A stretch of DNA of 64,000 nt from Cytophagales bacterium (lineage in GTDB: Bacteria > Bacteroidota > Bacteroidia > Cytophagales > Cyclobacteriaceae), in the NCBI GenBank assembly GCA_025359125.1, contig JANYHI010000055.1, positions 1 through 64,000 on the forward strand, written 5' to 3'. The notes beneath the pieces were generated by a model. It worked only from the letters and a program-made list of their open reading frames with translations. It did no database searches and was not told the origin of the DNA. Positions 26,982 through 34,272 of this stretch are shown here, one piece after another (the first letter of the stretch is position 1; each line of letters begins with the position of its first letter). The translations under genes were made by a program, and so were the position numbers.

Positions 26982-28019
26982 ATGTTGCGTTTTGCTTTAA
27001 TTTCTGTTTTTATTTTTTTTAGCATTGCTCTATTTGGGCAAAAGAGATATTTAGATTCGCTATCAAGGGCTCAATATGTAGAACGCTTTCCTGATTATTT
27101 CTTTATCTGGCCAGTTGTTAGGCAACGTGCGTCTTCATTTGTTTTGCAAAGTGCAAGTAATTCTAATGACCAGTTAACTTTTAGTCCTAATATCCGCTAT
27201 CATGCGGGGCTTGGTTTTTATCTTTTTGAGATCGGCTTTCAATTCATAGTTGCGATACCACCTTCTCAATCAAGCATCAATGAATATGGCAAATCAAACT
27301 CTTTAGATTTACAAACCAATTTAATTGGTAAGAATTGGTTAGTAGAAGGATTTACGGAAAGTTATAAAGGTTATTACATTGAAGATTCCAATAAACCCAT
27401 CCCAAGTGGGGAGCCAAAATTTCAGCGGAGAGATATTGAGACTACTAATCTTGGAATTACGGGCATGTACTTTTTTAATAAGAGAAAGTATTCCGTTCGA
27501 TCTTCATTTAATTTTTATGAGCGCCAATTAAGAAGTGCAGGATCGATCAGTATTCAAACAAGCTACAACCGCTTTTCGCTAAAGGCAGATTCCCTCATTT
27601 ACAACCTTTCTCAATATCCATCTTTTGGCGATGCAGGCAATTTCAATCAGATGAGCTACAATATTATCTCGCTAGCACCTGGCTATGGATACAATTATGT
27701 TTTTCATAAAAACTTTTTCTTGAGTTCATCAGTAAATGTGGGGTCTTCATTTCAGTTTTTTAACTATGAAATTGGAGCTAAAGGAAATAGAATAGTAGAG
27801 GTAAAACCGTACCTTAATTGGAGAGTGGGTGTTGGTTTTAATAGCGAGAGATTTTTTGCAGGAGCTAACTACTCTTATCAAACCTTAGAAGTTGATTATG
27901 AGAACATTCGATTTACAAGTCGCAATGGTACGTTTCGTTTTGTTTTTGGATATCGATTCCGAGAGGTGGGAGCTCTTCGGAAACGCGCTTCAGAAATGAT
28001 TAAGCCTAAAGGCAGATAA
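26982..28019 (+). CDS. DUF4421 family outer-membrane beta-barrel protein
   Basis: A 345-residue exported protein (signal MLRFALISVFIFFSIALFGQ) rich in alternating polar/aromatic strands, ending in GTFRFVFGYRF, typical of an outer-membrane barrel. The pattern with YHAGLGFYLFEIGFQF near the N-terminus, NLGITGMYFFNKRKYS in the middle and YNIISLAPGYGYNYVF later fits DUF4421, a Bacteroidota family of unknown function. It starts 49 bp after ku. No partner is evident. Confidence 0.8.
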   Translation: MLRFALISVFIFFSIALFGQKRYLDSLSRAQYVERFPDYFFIWPVVRQRASSFVLQSASNSNDQLTFSPNIRYHAGLGFYLFEIGFQFIVAIPPSQSSINEYGKSNSLDLQTNLIGKNWLVEGFTESYKGYYIEDSNKPIPSGEPKFQRRDIETTNLGITGMYFFNKRKYSVRSSFNFYERQLRSAGSISIQTSYNRFSLKADSLIYNLSQYPSFGDAGNFNQMSYNIISLAPGYGYNYVFHKNFFLSSSVNVGSSFQFFNYEIGAKGNRIVEVKPYLNWRVGVGFNSERFFAGANYSYQTLEVDYENIRFTSRNGTFRFVFGYRFREVGALRKRASEMIKPKGR

Positions 28020-28039
28020 GTTTTTAATAGTAAATTATT

Positions 28040-28070
28040 TTTGGATAAATCAAACGCAGGGTTATCTTTA
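28040..28070 (+). promoter_or_regulatory. promoter candidate for tRNA-like array
   Basis: TTTG (28040-28043), 19 bp, then TATCTTTA (28063-28070), one base from the Bacteroidota -33/-7 consensus. It lies 17 bp before the first tRNA-like unit, so the predicted start would be around 28077. No comparable element appears between the units, which argues for a single transcript through all four. Confidence 0.55.
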
Positions 28071-28087
28071 CGCCTCGTTTAACGAAG

Positions 28088-28176
28088 GGTCTGGTAGTTC
28101 AGCAGGTTAGAATGTCCCGATTGGGGCGAGAAGGTCTCGGGAACTATTATGAATATTGTGAAAGTTAAAAAGTATT
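28088..28176 (+). pseudogene. tRNA-Asp-like unit 1 (no T arm or 3' acceptor)
   Basis: An 89-bp unit whose first 27 bases equal the tRNA-Asp 5' part with one change (AGCAGG for AGCTGG). The anticodon arm is TCCCG-ATTGGGG-CGAGA, with U33 and a TGG triplet and one mismatched pair. After AAGGTC the sequence departs from tRNA and reads into an AT-rich tail. The CCAGACC acceptor strand and TTCGA loop are missing, so it cannot mature as a tRNA. It is the most diverged of the three units. Confidence 0.8.
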
Positions 28177-28266
28177 GGTCTGGTAGTTCAGCTGGTTAGA
28201 ATGTCCCGCTTGGGGCGGGAAGGTCGCGGGGAACTATTAGGAATATAGTGAAAGTTAAAAAGTATT
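28177..28266 (+). pseudogene. tRNA-Asp-like unit 2 (no T arm or 3' acceptor)
   Basis: A 90-bp unit with the first 27 bases identical to the real tRNA-Asp. Its anticodon arm is a perfect five-pair stem TCCCG/CGGGA with a seven-base loop CTTGGGG, so the triplet at 34-36 is TGG (proline) with U33 and G37. The 3' part is replaced by a tail containing ACTAT-TAGGAAT-ATAGT, a five-pair, seven-base-loop hairpin, then AAAGTTAAAAAGTATT. Confidence 0.82.
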
Positions 28267-28357
28267 GGTCTGGTAGTTCAGCTGGTTAGAATGTCCCGCT
28301 TGGGGCGGGAAGGTCGGGGTGGAACTATTAGGAATATAGTGAAAGTTAAAAAGTATT
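28267..28357 (+). pseudogene. tRNA-Asp-like unit 3 (no T arm or 3' acceptor)
   Basis: A 91-bp unit almost identical to unit 2. They differ only where unit 2 reads GGTCGCGGGG and unit 3 reads GGTCGGGGTGG, plus a one-base length change. It has the same proline-like anticodon arm and the same AT-rich hairpin tail, and it abuts the genuine tRNA-Asp directly. Confidence 0.82.
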
Positions 28358-28431
28358 GGTCTGGTAGTTCAGCTGGTTAGAATGCCTGCCTGTCACGCAG
28401 GAGGTCGCGGGTTCGAGTCCCGTCCAGACCG
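28358..28431 (+). tRNA. tRNA-Asp (GTC)
   Basis: A complete 74-base cloverleaf: acceptor GGTCTGG/CCAGACC with discriminator G, D arm GTTC/GAAT with a GG-containing loop, anticodon stem CCTGC/GCAGG with loop CTGTCAC (anticodon GTC at 28392-28394), five-base variable region AGGTC, and T arm GCGGG-TTCGAGT-CCCGT. CCA is not encoded. The anticodon assigns aspartate. It is the last unit of a four-unit array and is followed by a strong terminator. Confidence 0.97.
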
Positions 28432-28434
28432 CTT

Positions 28435-28469
28435 AAAAGCCTTATTTTTAATTAAATAAGGCTTTTTTT
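28435..28469 (+). terminator. intrinsic terminator of tRNA array
   Basis: An inverted repeat AAAAGCCTTATTT ... AAATAAGGCTTTT with a six-base spacer, running into a T-tract (seven T). It begins 3 bases after the tRNA-Asp 3' end. Confidence 0.85.
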
Positions 28470-28930
28470 ATTGAATTGGTCAAGGTTTGGGCGGTCTTAT
28501 TTGGTTTTAATGAGTCGACATTTGAAAAACAATTTTCAACTAACCCAAATCAAAAAACTGATTACCTACAAAGAGAATGAGAGTACACTGTTTACTCGCT
28601 ACAAAGCGCGGACTCCGCAATAAGTAAAAGATAGAATTATCTGGCACCTCAAGGAAGCTTCATATGGCAATAGTCAAAATGTACTTGATCAGTTGGCCAA
28701 GGTTAATGCGGATTTCATGGAAGCTGAAACGTTGGAAAATTCTTGAATAGTACTGTAAAATCAAAAAAATTTTTTGCTTTTGGACTTTTTGACACCACAT
28801 TAATTAGCAGCGATAATATTTGGGTTATCTTCTCCAGTGATTCGGTCATCCACCTGCGGTCGCGTGCAGAGGTAGAAAAAAATGTATTTGTTGCAAAAAG
28901 ATAAAAGAGAAGTTATTTTTTAATAAAATT
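28470..28930. other. 460-bp gap with an interrupted ORF remnant
   Basis: No intact gene is seen. From ATG 28510 a frame runs 37 codons to TAA (28621-28623), then stays open in the same frame for 40 more codons to TGA (28744-28746). The second half has a protein-like composition (KDRIIWHLKEASYGN), so this may be a small gene broken by a stop, but chance cannot be excluded. The rest (28747-28930) is AT-rich and forms the leader of the flippase gene. It contains a GC-rich patch CACCTGCGGTCGCGTGCAGAGG with weak self-pairing. Confidence 0.35.
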
Positions 28931-30268
28931 TTGAAATTAATTAAGGACTCGTATTGGATTAAATCTGGCATCTATAGTTTGCTACAAAATTTTTTTAGCC
29001 TTCTTTTCGGTTTTGGCGGATTTTATCTTTTAGTAAGACTTTTGGACAAGTCACACATGGGCAGTTATACTCTCTTTGTTACCGTAACTTCCATCTTAGA
29101 AGTAGCTCGGGTAGGGTTTATCAAGTACGGCTTTATCAAGTTTAGGGCAGAGGTAGACGAGGCTGAACACGGCAAGCTTTTTACCGCGGCTTTTTTTTTA
29201 AATGTCGTATTTGCTGCCCTTATTTCTATCGGCATGTTATTGCTGGGTAAATGGCTTTCGGTAGTTTGGAAATCGCATGAACTCCAAAACATGTTTTACC
29301 TGTATGCTATCACTTCAATAGTATTGGTTCCGTTCTTTCAGTTTGAATATCTTCAGCATGCTTTGTTAGATTTTAAACGAGTATTCCTCGCTTATTTTAT
29401 TCGAAGTGGTGTTCTGTTTTTCGCCATACTTTTCTCTTATTTAGGCTTTTATCCACTAGATATTTTCCGGTTGGTCTTGTTTAACTTGCTAGGTGCATTT
29501 GTCGCTTCGTTATTCTCATTTATAATTACCAATAAGCCACTTTGTTTTTCTAGTTCAGTTGATTGGGTGTGGATAAAGAAGCTAGTTCAATTTGGCAAAT
29601 TTGTAGTAGGCACTAACTTGGGCTCTATGCTCTACTCTGCCGTAGATCAATTTATGTTAGGCTCACTTTTATCTACCGCTTCGGTGGCAGTTTACAATGT
29701 GGGAGGGCGTATTACCAATTTGGTGAATTTACCGTCAGTGTCACTATCAGCTATTGTATTTCCACACAGCGCCAAGTTAATTAAATCAGAAGGCAAAGAT
29801 GCCGTCAGGGATTTGTATGAGCAATCGGTGGGTGCAATATTATGTATTGCTCTACCAGCAGTAGTTTTTACGCTGATTTTTCCGCACTGGATAATAGCTG
29901 TTATAGCTCCTGGCTACTCGGATACGGTGCCAATTTTGCAAGTTACCATTTTTATGAGTTTGTTCCTGCCGTTTGCATATCAGTTTGGTGTTACATTAGA
30001 TTCGATGGGTTATCCTCACCGGAATTTTTATGTAACGGCTACTTTTTTCATTATTAACTTAATCTTAAATTACTTTTGGATTTCGAATTTTGGTGTGATG
30101 GGGGCTGCATACGGAACGCTTTCTACAACCATTATAGGTTTTGTTGTAATGCAGATTATTTTACACAAGATGATTGGAGTAAATGTGTTGAAGGTATTTA
30201 AAAATACAATCCATTTTTATGGGCGTTTATTTTATACGGCTCATGAATTTGTATTAAAAAAGAGATAG
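28931..30268 (+). CDS. polysaccharide flippase (MOP superfamily, Wzx-like)
   Basis: A 445-residue protein with about 12-14 membrane segments and the Wzx/oligosaccharide-flippase pattern: N-terminal IKSGIYSLLQNFFSLLFGFGGFYLLVRLL, VVGTNLGSMLYSAVDQFMLGSLLS before the second half, and a C-terminal GVMGAAYGTLSTTIIGFVVMQ. It would move undecaprenyl-linked oligosaccharides across the inner membrane. Translation appears to start at TTG (28931); no in-frame ATG fits the conserved N-terminus. It opens the surface-polysaccharide region that runs to about 41 kb and is followed by a 34-codon ORF and an O-antigen ligase-like gene. Confidence 0.85.
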   Translation: MKLIKDSYWIKSGIYSLLQNFFSLLFGFGGFYLLVRLLDKSHMGSYTLFVTVTSILEVARVGFIKYGFIKFRAEVDEAEHGKLFTAAFFLNVVFAALISIGMLLLGKWLSVVWKSHELQNMFYLYAITSIVLVPFFQFEYLQHALLDFKRVFLAYFIRSGVLFFAILFSYLGFYPLDIFRLVLFNLLGAFVASLFSFIITNKPLCFSSSVDWVWIKKLVQFGKFVVGTNLGSMLYSAVDQFMLGSLLSTASVAVYNVGGRITNLVNLPSVSLSAIVFPHSAKLIKSEGKDAVRDLYEQSVGAILCIALPAVVFTLIFPHWIIAVIAPGYSDTVPILQVTIFMSLFLPFAYQFGVTLDSMGYPHRNFYVTATFFIINLILNYFWISNFGVMGAAYGTLSTTIIGFVVMQIILHKMIGVNVLKVFKNTIHFYGRLFYTAHEFVLKKR

Positions 30269-30271
30269 CAA

Positions 30272-30376
30272 ATGAAATCAACAGGCAGTTCCGAAAATAA
30301 GATTCTCAGAAACCTTGTGATTTCTTTTTTGTTCTTAGTTTTTGTAATGATTTTTCTTAAAGTCCTATTTTTTTAA
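30272..30376 (+). CDS. 34-residue single-span membrane peptide, putative
   Basis: A short ORF absent from the ORF track. It begins 3 bp after the flippase stop and ends 5 bp before the O-antigen ligase ATG, so it fills the gap exactly. The peptide has a polar N-terminus (MKSTGSSENKILRN) followed by one strongly hydrophobic segment (LVISFLFLVFVMIFLKVLFF). Its position and composition suggest a real small membrane protein translated between its neighbours, but no family is recognised. Confidence 0.5.
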   Translation: MKSTGSSENKILRNLVISFLFLVFVMIFLKVLFF

Positions 30377-30381
30377 CAGCT

Positions 30382-31830
30382 ATGTTTAAAACAATAGCTG
30401 GTTCACTCAATTCACAAAATTTAAAAACACCTGCTTTATTTTTTACTCTGCTGGGTGGTGCGGTTTTAATTGCTTTTTTAGTGGGCTCGCAAGGCTATGT
30501 AGTAGGTGCTCTTATTTTTGCATTATTAGTCGGACTGCCCATCATTTACAAATCTGTTATAGATGTCCATTTCGGATTTTATTTTCTCACCTGGTATTCG
30601 TACTTCCTATTTTTGATTGCGCGATTGCTTCCCGTGCGTTTGCCAATGGGCGTGGGCGTTGAACTTCTGGAATTGGTATTACTAATTGGAATATTAGTTG
30701 CGGAGTCAAGGCAAAAGAAAAAAATTGATTGGGGTAATTTCAACAATCCAGTTACTTATATTTTTATTTTTTTGCAGACCTATAATGTGTTGCAAGTATT
30801 TAATCCCAGTGCAATATCATTAGCGGGATGGTTCGCATCCACCAGAGGAATTATTTTCGATATTTTAATATGCTTTATTCTAGTGAAGCTTTTTACTAGC
30901 CTGCAAGTAGTGATCAACTTTACAAAGGTATGGCTCTTTCTTTCGCTGCTGGCTGCCTTGTATGGAATCTATCAAGAAATATTTGGTTATGCCGATTTTG
31001 AGTGGCGAGATATCTACAGTGCACCAGGAACTATTTTCTTGATTCAAAACTGGGGTATCTTGCGCAAATTCTCATTTTTGTCAGACGTAGCAGCATTCGG
31101 CATCTGCATGGCATATAGTGCCATCTTTTGTGCCGTGTTAGCTATGTCCAATCATCTCGGTTGGCAAAAGCGAGTCATCTTAATGATTAGTGCTTTGTTA
31201 ATGTTGGTCGCGATGAGTTTTTCTGGGACACGAACAGCAACCGCAATGATACCAGCAGGTGCTTGCATGTATATCATCATGAACATAAACAACAGACGCA
31301 CGCTCATTATACTTTTTTGCCTGATCATTGGTTTTTTGGCAATTCTTTATGGTCCATTTTACGGCACCAGTATTTCAAGAATACGGACTACTTTCCAGTC
31401 GAAGCAAGATGAATCGATGAATGTTAGGGAATATAACAGGGCAAGAGCCCAGCCCCTTATTCGCAATCATCCGATAGGATGGGGGGTAAACACCACAGAC
31501 TCAGAGGGAGAGGCGTTATCTCCTGGGCATTTGTTTGCAGGATTTCCAACGGATAGTGGATATTTAAAGATCGCCATCACAATTGGCTGGATCGGTTTGA
31601 TGATTGTAATGACTCTGTACTTTACGGTGATAGCTACAGGTGTTAAAAATTTTTATGCTACTACTGACCCATTAATAAAGTCATTGTATGGGGCTTACAT
31701 TGCTGCATTCTTTTCATTGATTGTTGCTAACTTTGCCCAGTCGGCTTTGTGGCAAAAGCCAACGGGTCTATTGGTTTTTTCCATATTTGTATTGATGCCG
31801 AACCTAATTAAATTAGAACGTAAGGTTTGA
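30382..31830 (+). CDS. O-antigen ligase/polymerase-like membrane protein
   Basis: A 482-residue protein with about 11-12 membrane segments. The Wzy/WaaL-type region includes MSFSGTRTATAMIPAGA and, in the long periplasmic loop, RNHPIGWGVN, both typical of PF04932. It would polymerise or ligate lipid-linked glycans on the periplasmic face of the inner membrane. It lies between the flippase and a TolC-like gene, consistent with a Wzx/Wzy-type export locus, although no Wza or Wzc is in the window. Ligase and polymerase cannot be told apart from sequence. Confidence 0.8.
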   Translation: MFKTIAGSLNSQNLKTPALFFTLLGGAVLIAFLVGSQGYVVGALIFALLVGLPIIYKSVIDVHFGFYFLTWYSYFLFLIARLLPVRLPMGVGVELLELVLLIGILVAESRQKKKIDWGNFNNPVTYIFIFLQTYNVLQVFNPSAISLAGWFASTRGIIFDILICFILVKLFTSLQVVINFTKVWLFLSLLAALYGIYQEIFGYADFEWRDIYSAPGTIFLIQNWGILRKFSFLSDVAAFGICMAYSAIFCAVLAMSNHLGWQKRVILMISALLMLVAMSFSGTRTATAMIPAGACMYIIMNINNRRTLIILFCLIIGFLAILYGPFYGTSISRIRTTFQSKQDESMNVREYNRARAQPLIRNHPIGWGVNTTDSEGEALSPGHLFAGFPTDSGYLKIAITIGWIGLMIVMTLYFTVIATGVKNFYATTDPLIKSLYGAYIAAFFSLIVANFAQSALWQKPTGLLVFSIFVLMPNLIKLERKV

Positions 31831-31900
31831 CAACAATTATTTATCAGGCACAAAAGCTTCCTTTCTTCTATATTTGTATTCAATATTGAAAGCCCTCTAT

Positions 31901-32596
31901 ATGTTCAACAAAGCTCTCGTGTTCATCCTTTTTTTTCCTTCCTTATTAGCAGCCCAGCGAATTGATTACAACAAAATTATTTTGCCTGACGATGCTAAGG
32001 ATATTCAATTTGTAGAAAAGCTTGTTAGGTTAGCATGGGCAAACAATCCAACTAATGAGGGTCTGCGTCATCAGGTAATGGCTGCCCAATTTAGCGAGAA
32101 AGTAGCCAAGCGAAATTTTTTAAATCAGGTAGCTGCAACTGGTAACTTGAATGAGTTCAATGTAAACCCGCCTACTACCAATTCACAGCCTATCTTTTTT
32201 CCAAGGTACAATTTCGGTGCCTCCCTAAACCTAGGTAATATCTTCATTGATCCTATTAAGGTAAAACGGGCAAAAGAAGAAACGGCAATTGCTGTGGCAA
32301 ATGTCAATAGCAGAAAACTGACGTTACGCGCGGAGGTGTTACGCAGATATCAATTTTATTTGACTAACAAAGAGTTATTGAAAGTACAAGTTGAAGCGCT
32401 TGAAGATGCGTCTAATTTATTTTCAACCTCAGAGCAAAAATTTAAGAATGGCGAAGCTACTATTGTTGATTACAATAATGCATTGGAAATATTAAATTCT
32501 CGCAAGACTCAAAAAATTACATCAGAAAGAGAATTCAACATCTCAAAAATTGACATTGAAGAATTGATTGGTGTTAAGTTAGAAGATGTTATCTAG
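31901..32596 (+). CDS. half-length TolC family outer-membrane protein
   Basis: The ORF track begins at a TTG (31874); the ATG at 31901 gives a clean signal peptide (MFNKALVFILFFPSLLAAQ) and 231 residues. The body resembles one TolC repeat: LVRLAWANNPTNEGLRHQVMAAQ, a beta segment (RYNFGASLNLGNIF), then a long helix with VLRRYQFYLTNKELLKVQVEAL and FKNGEATIVDYNNAL. Usual TolC proteins have two such repeats and 420-480 residues, so this is about half. The frame ends normally, overlapping the convergent gene by 4 bp. It may form a hexamer or have a non-channel role in polysaccharide export. Confidence 0.7.
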   Translation: MFNKALVFILFFPSLLAAQRIDYNKIILPDDAKDIQFVEKLVRLAWANNPTNEGLRHQVMAAQFSEKVAKRNFLNQVAATGNLNEFNVNPPTTNSQPIFFPRYNFGASLNLGNIFIDPIKVKRAKEETAIAVANVNSRKLTLRAEVLRRYQFYLTNKELLKVQVEALEDASNLFSTSEQKFKNGEATIVDYNNALEILNSRKTQKITSEREFNISKIDIEELIGVKLEDVI

Positions 32597-34203
32597 CGCT
32601 GACGGTACACCTCAATAAATGCACCGGATTTTTCACGAGGTGCGATAAAGGAATTCACTTTTAGATAATGCTCTTGCAACGTCTTCCTCACTTTTTCAGG
32701 ATAGAATTGATTTAGGTAAGGGATTTCCTCAAAGAGAACCAGATCGTATTCATTGTTAATAATCCGCTGACAGATTTCATCAATCTGTTTGTCAAAAATT
32801 GAAACGTTTCGGTGAAACCACATCGGGTGGTTTTTCAGGGGTTCAAATTTCATCTCATAGGCGAGAGGTGTTAGCTCTGACATATTTAATACTTTAAGAT
32901 TATCTTTCTTTAAAACATCCATTTCCATAAGCGAATCTATTCCCGCAATGGTTTCTTCCGGCAGCAAAACGTTTTTAAATGTTTTGTATTTAGAAAGCCT
33001 CCACTTGATCTCCTTTTCTCGGGTCGCAGAATCTGGCAACAGCCAGGTATATTTTGAGATTTTGTCTGCGCTTTTGATTATCGATTGATCACTTGGCCAA
33101 ACTCGATTAATAAGCCGTTTACCATATCTCCAATAATCGGCCGACCACCAAAACATGATCAACATTATATAAATACTAATAACCCAATTGCTTTGAAGAC
33201 GTGAAGTTATTAAGTGATATGCTAAAAATGCAAATGCAATGCTATGAAAATAGATGTTCACGTTATGTGGGATGTAACTTGTAACCTGCACAAGCATGGC
33301 TTGTACTAAAATGCTGAGTGTGAAAAGCGCTAACAACATCTCCTTCCTATTAAAAAGATAGTTTTTTGAAGATGCTAATTTTTGAATGAGAATAGTAATT
33401 ACAGCGAACAAGTAGAACTTTATCCATTGCGAGCCTTCAAATACATCGATGAGAATATCGCTTAGACTGGTACGTGCATTGTGTGGAGCCTGACCATAAT
33501 TAAACCAATAAGAAAAATTATATGGTAAAAACGGAATGATAAAAAGACAGAGAAAAATAGCGTAGAACCCTGTATAATAGATCAACCATTTTATTTTTTT
33601 TGTTACAATAGCATCGTACAGGAGCAATGAAGACGCTGATAAAATTGCTAGCCCTCCACCATCTTGTTTAGTAAACAATGAAAGTGTCAGAAAAAAAGTG
33701 GCGATTCCTAAGTAACCCGTTTTCTTTTTGTTGCTTTCAGATTGAATATGGGTCAGTAAAAAATTTGTTGCCACCAATTGGAAAGTGAAAGCGCTATTGT
33801 TGTACCAAGGCCAAAAATTGACAAACACAAATGAAACACAGAATACAACAAGAGAGAGCAATACAATGGTAGGATGGAGTCCAAGTTTTTTTAAAATGCT
33901 TCGGAACGAAAGTGCCCCCACAGCATTGATGAATGACTGAGCGATAACGAGTGAATAGAGTGATGGCCCAAATACTTTAAAAAAAAGTGAAGGTATAATC
34001 CAAAAACCAAACCCCATTGGCAGTGAAAAATCTCTGAACGGAATTTGCCCGATGGATAATCGATACGCTCCTTCCCAAGCTAGAAAAAGATTTATTTTAA
34101 AAGGAAGTTGCACAAATAATGGTATGGCAGAAAAAACCAATAAGATGCCCACTTGCAAACGGTTTAAATTTTTATTGCTTACATCTTGAGAGATAAATGA
34201 CAT
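32593..34203 (-). CDS. multi-pass membrane protein, GT-C glycosyltransferase-like
   Basis: A 536-residue protein with about ten membrane segments in the first 370 residues and a soluble C-terminal part. The first loop, LAWEGAYRLSIGQIPFRDFSLPMG, has the acidic residue and placement seen in GT39/GT-C enzymes, which use polyprenyl-phosphate sugars on the periplasmic side. I do not recognise a named family. It lies 2.5 kb from the putative polyprenyl-phosphate arabinose cassette, so it is a candidate user of that donor (inference). It converges on the TolC-like gene with a 4-bp overlap. Confidence 0.65.
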   Translation of the reverse strand: MSFISQDVSNKNLNRLQVGILLVFSAIPLFVQLPFKINLFLAWEGAYRLSIGQIPFRDFSLPMGFGFWIIPSLFFKVFGPSLYSLVIAQSFINAVGALSFRSILKKLGLHPTIVLLSLVVFCVSFVFVNFWPWYNNSAFTFQLVATNFLLTHIQSESNKKKTGYLGIATFFLTLSLFTKQDGGGLAILSASSLLLYDAIVTKKIKWLIYYTGFYAIFLCLFIIPFLPYNFSYWFNYGQAPHNARTSLSDILIDVFEGSQWIKFYLFAVITILIQKLASSKNYLFNRKEMLLALFTLSILVQAMLVQVTSYIPHNVNIYFHSIAFAFLAYHLITSRLQSNWVISIYIMLIMFWWSADYWRYGKRLINRVWPSDQSIIKSADKISKYTWLLPDSATREKEIKWRLSKYKTFKNVLLPEETIAGIDSLMEMDVLKKDNLKVLNMSELTPLAYEMKFEPLKNHPMWFHRNVSIFDKQIDEICQRIINNEYDLVLFEEIPYLNQFYPEKVRKTLQEHYLKVNSFIAPREKSGAFIEVYRQR

Positions 34204-34219
34204 GGCTTAAAATAATCGG

Positions 34220-34250
34220 TTTGCAAATTAATCACTATAAAGTATCTTTA
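34220..34250 (+). promoter_or_regulatory. promoter candidate for LamG-like lipoprotein
   Basis: TTTG (34220-34223), 19 bp, TATCTTTA (34243-34250). Spacing and -7 sequence are the same as in the tRNA-array promoter. The ATG follows 22 bp later. Confidence 0.5.
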
Positions 34251-34272
34251 AAGTTACTAAACCCCAATAGTT

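Noticed and set aside
28088-28357. tRNA-Pro genes
   Set aside because: The UGG triplet and U33/G37 suggest proline, but there is no T arm, no acceptor 3' strand and an aspartate-type acceptor 5' strand, so these are not functional tRNAs.
28088-28431. CRISPR array
   Set aside because: Four units about 90 bp apart look repeat-like, but the whole unit is repeated without unique spacers and it ends in a tRNA.
28882-28923. 13-codon ORF (MYLLQKDKREVIF) before the flippase
   Set aside because: Too short and out of frame; considered as a leader peptide, but no attenuator structure follows.
28358-28930. integrated element at the tRNA-Asp gene
   Set aside because: No integrase, no repeated tRNA 3' end (att site) and no mobile genes; the duplicated part is the tRNA 5' end, opposite to what integrases leave.
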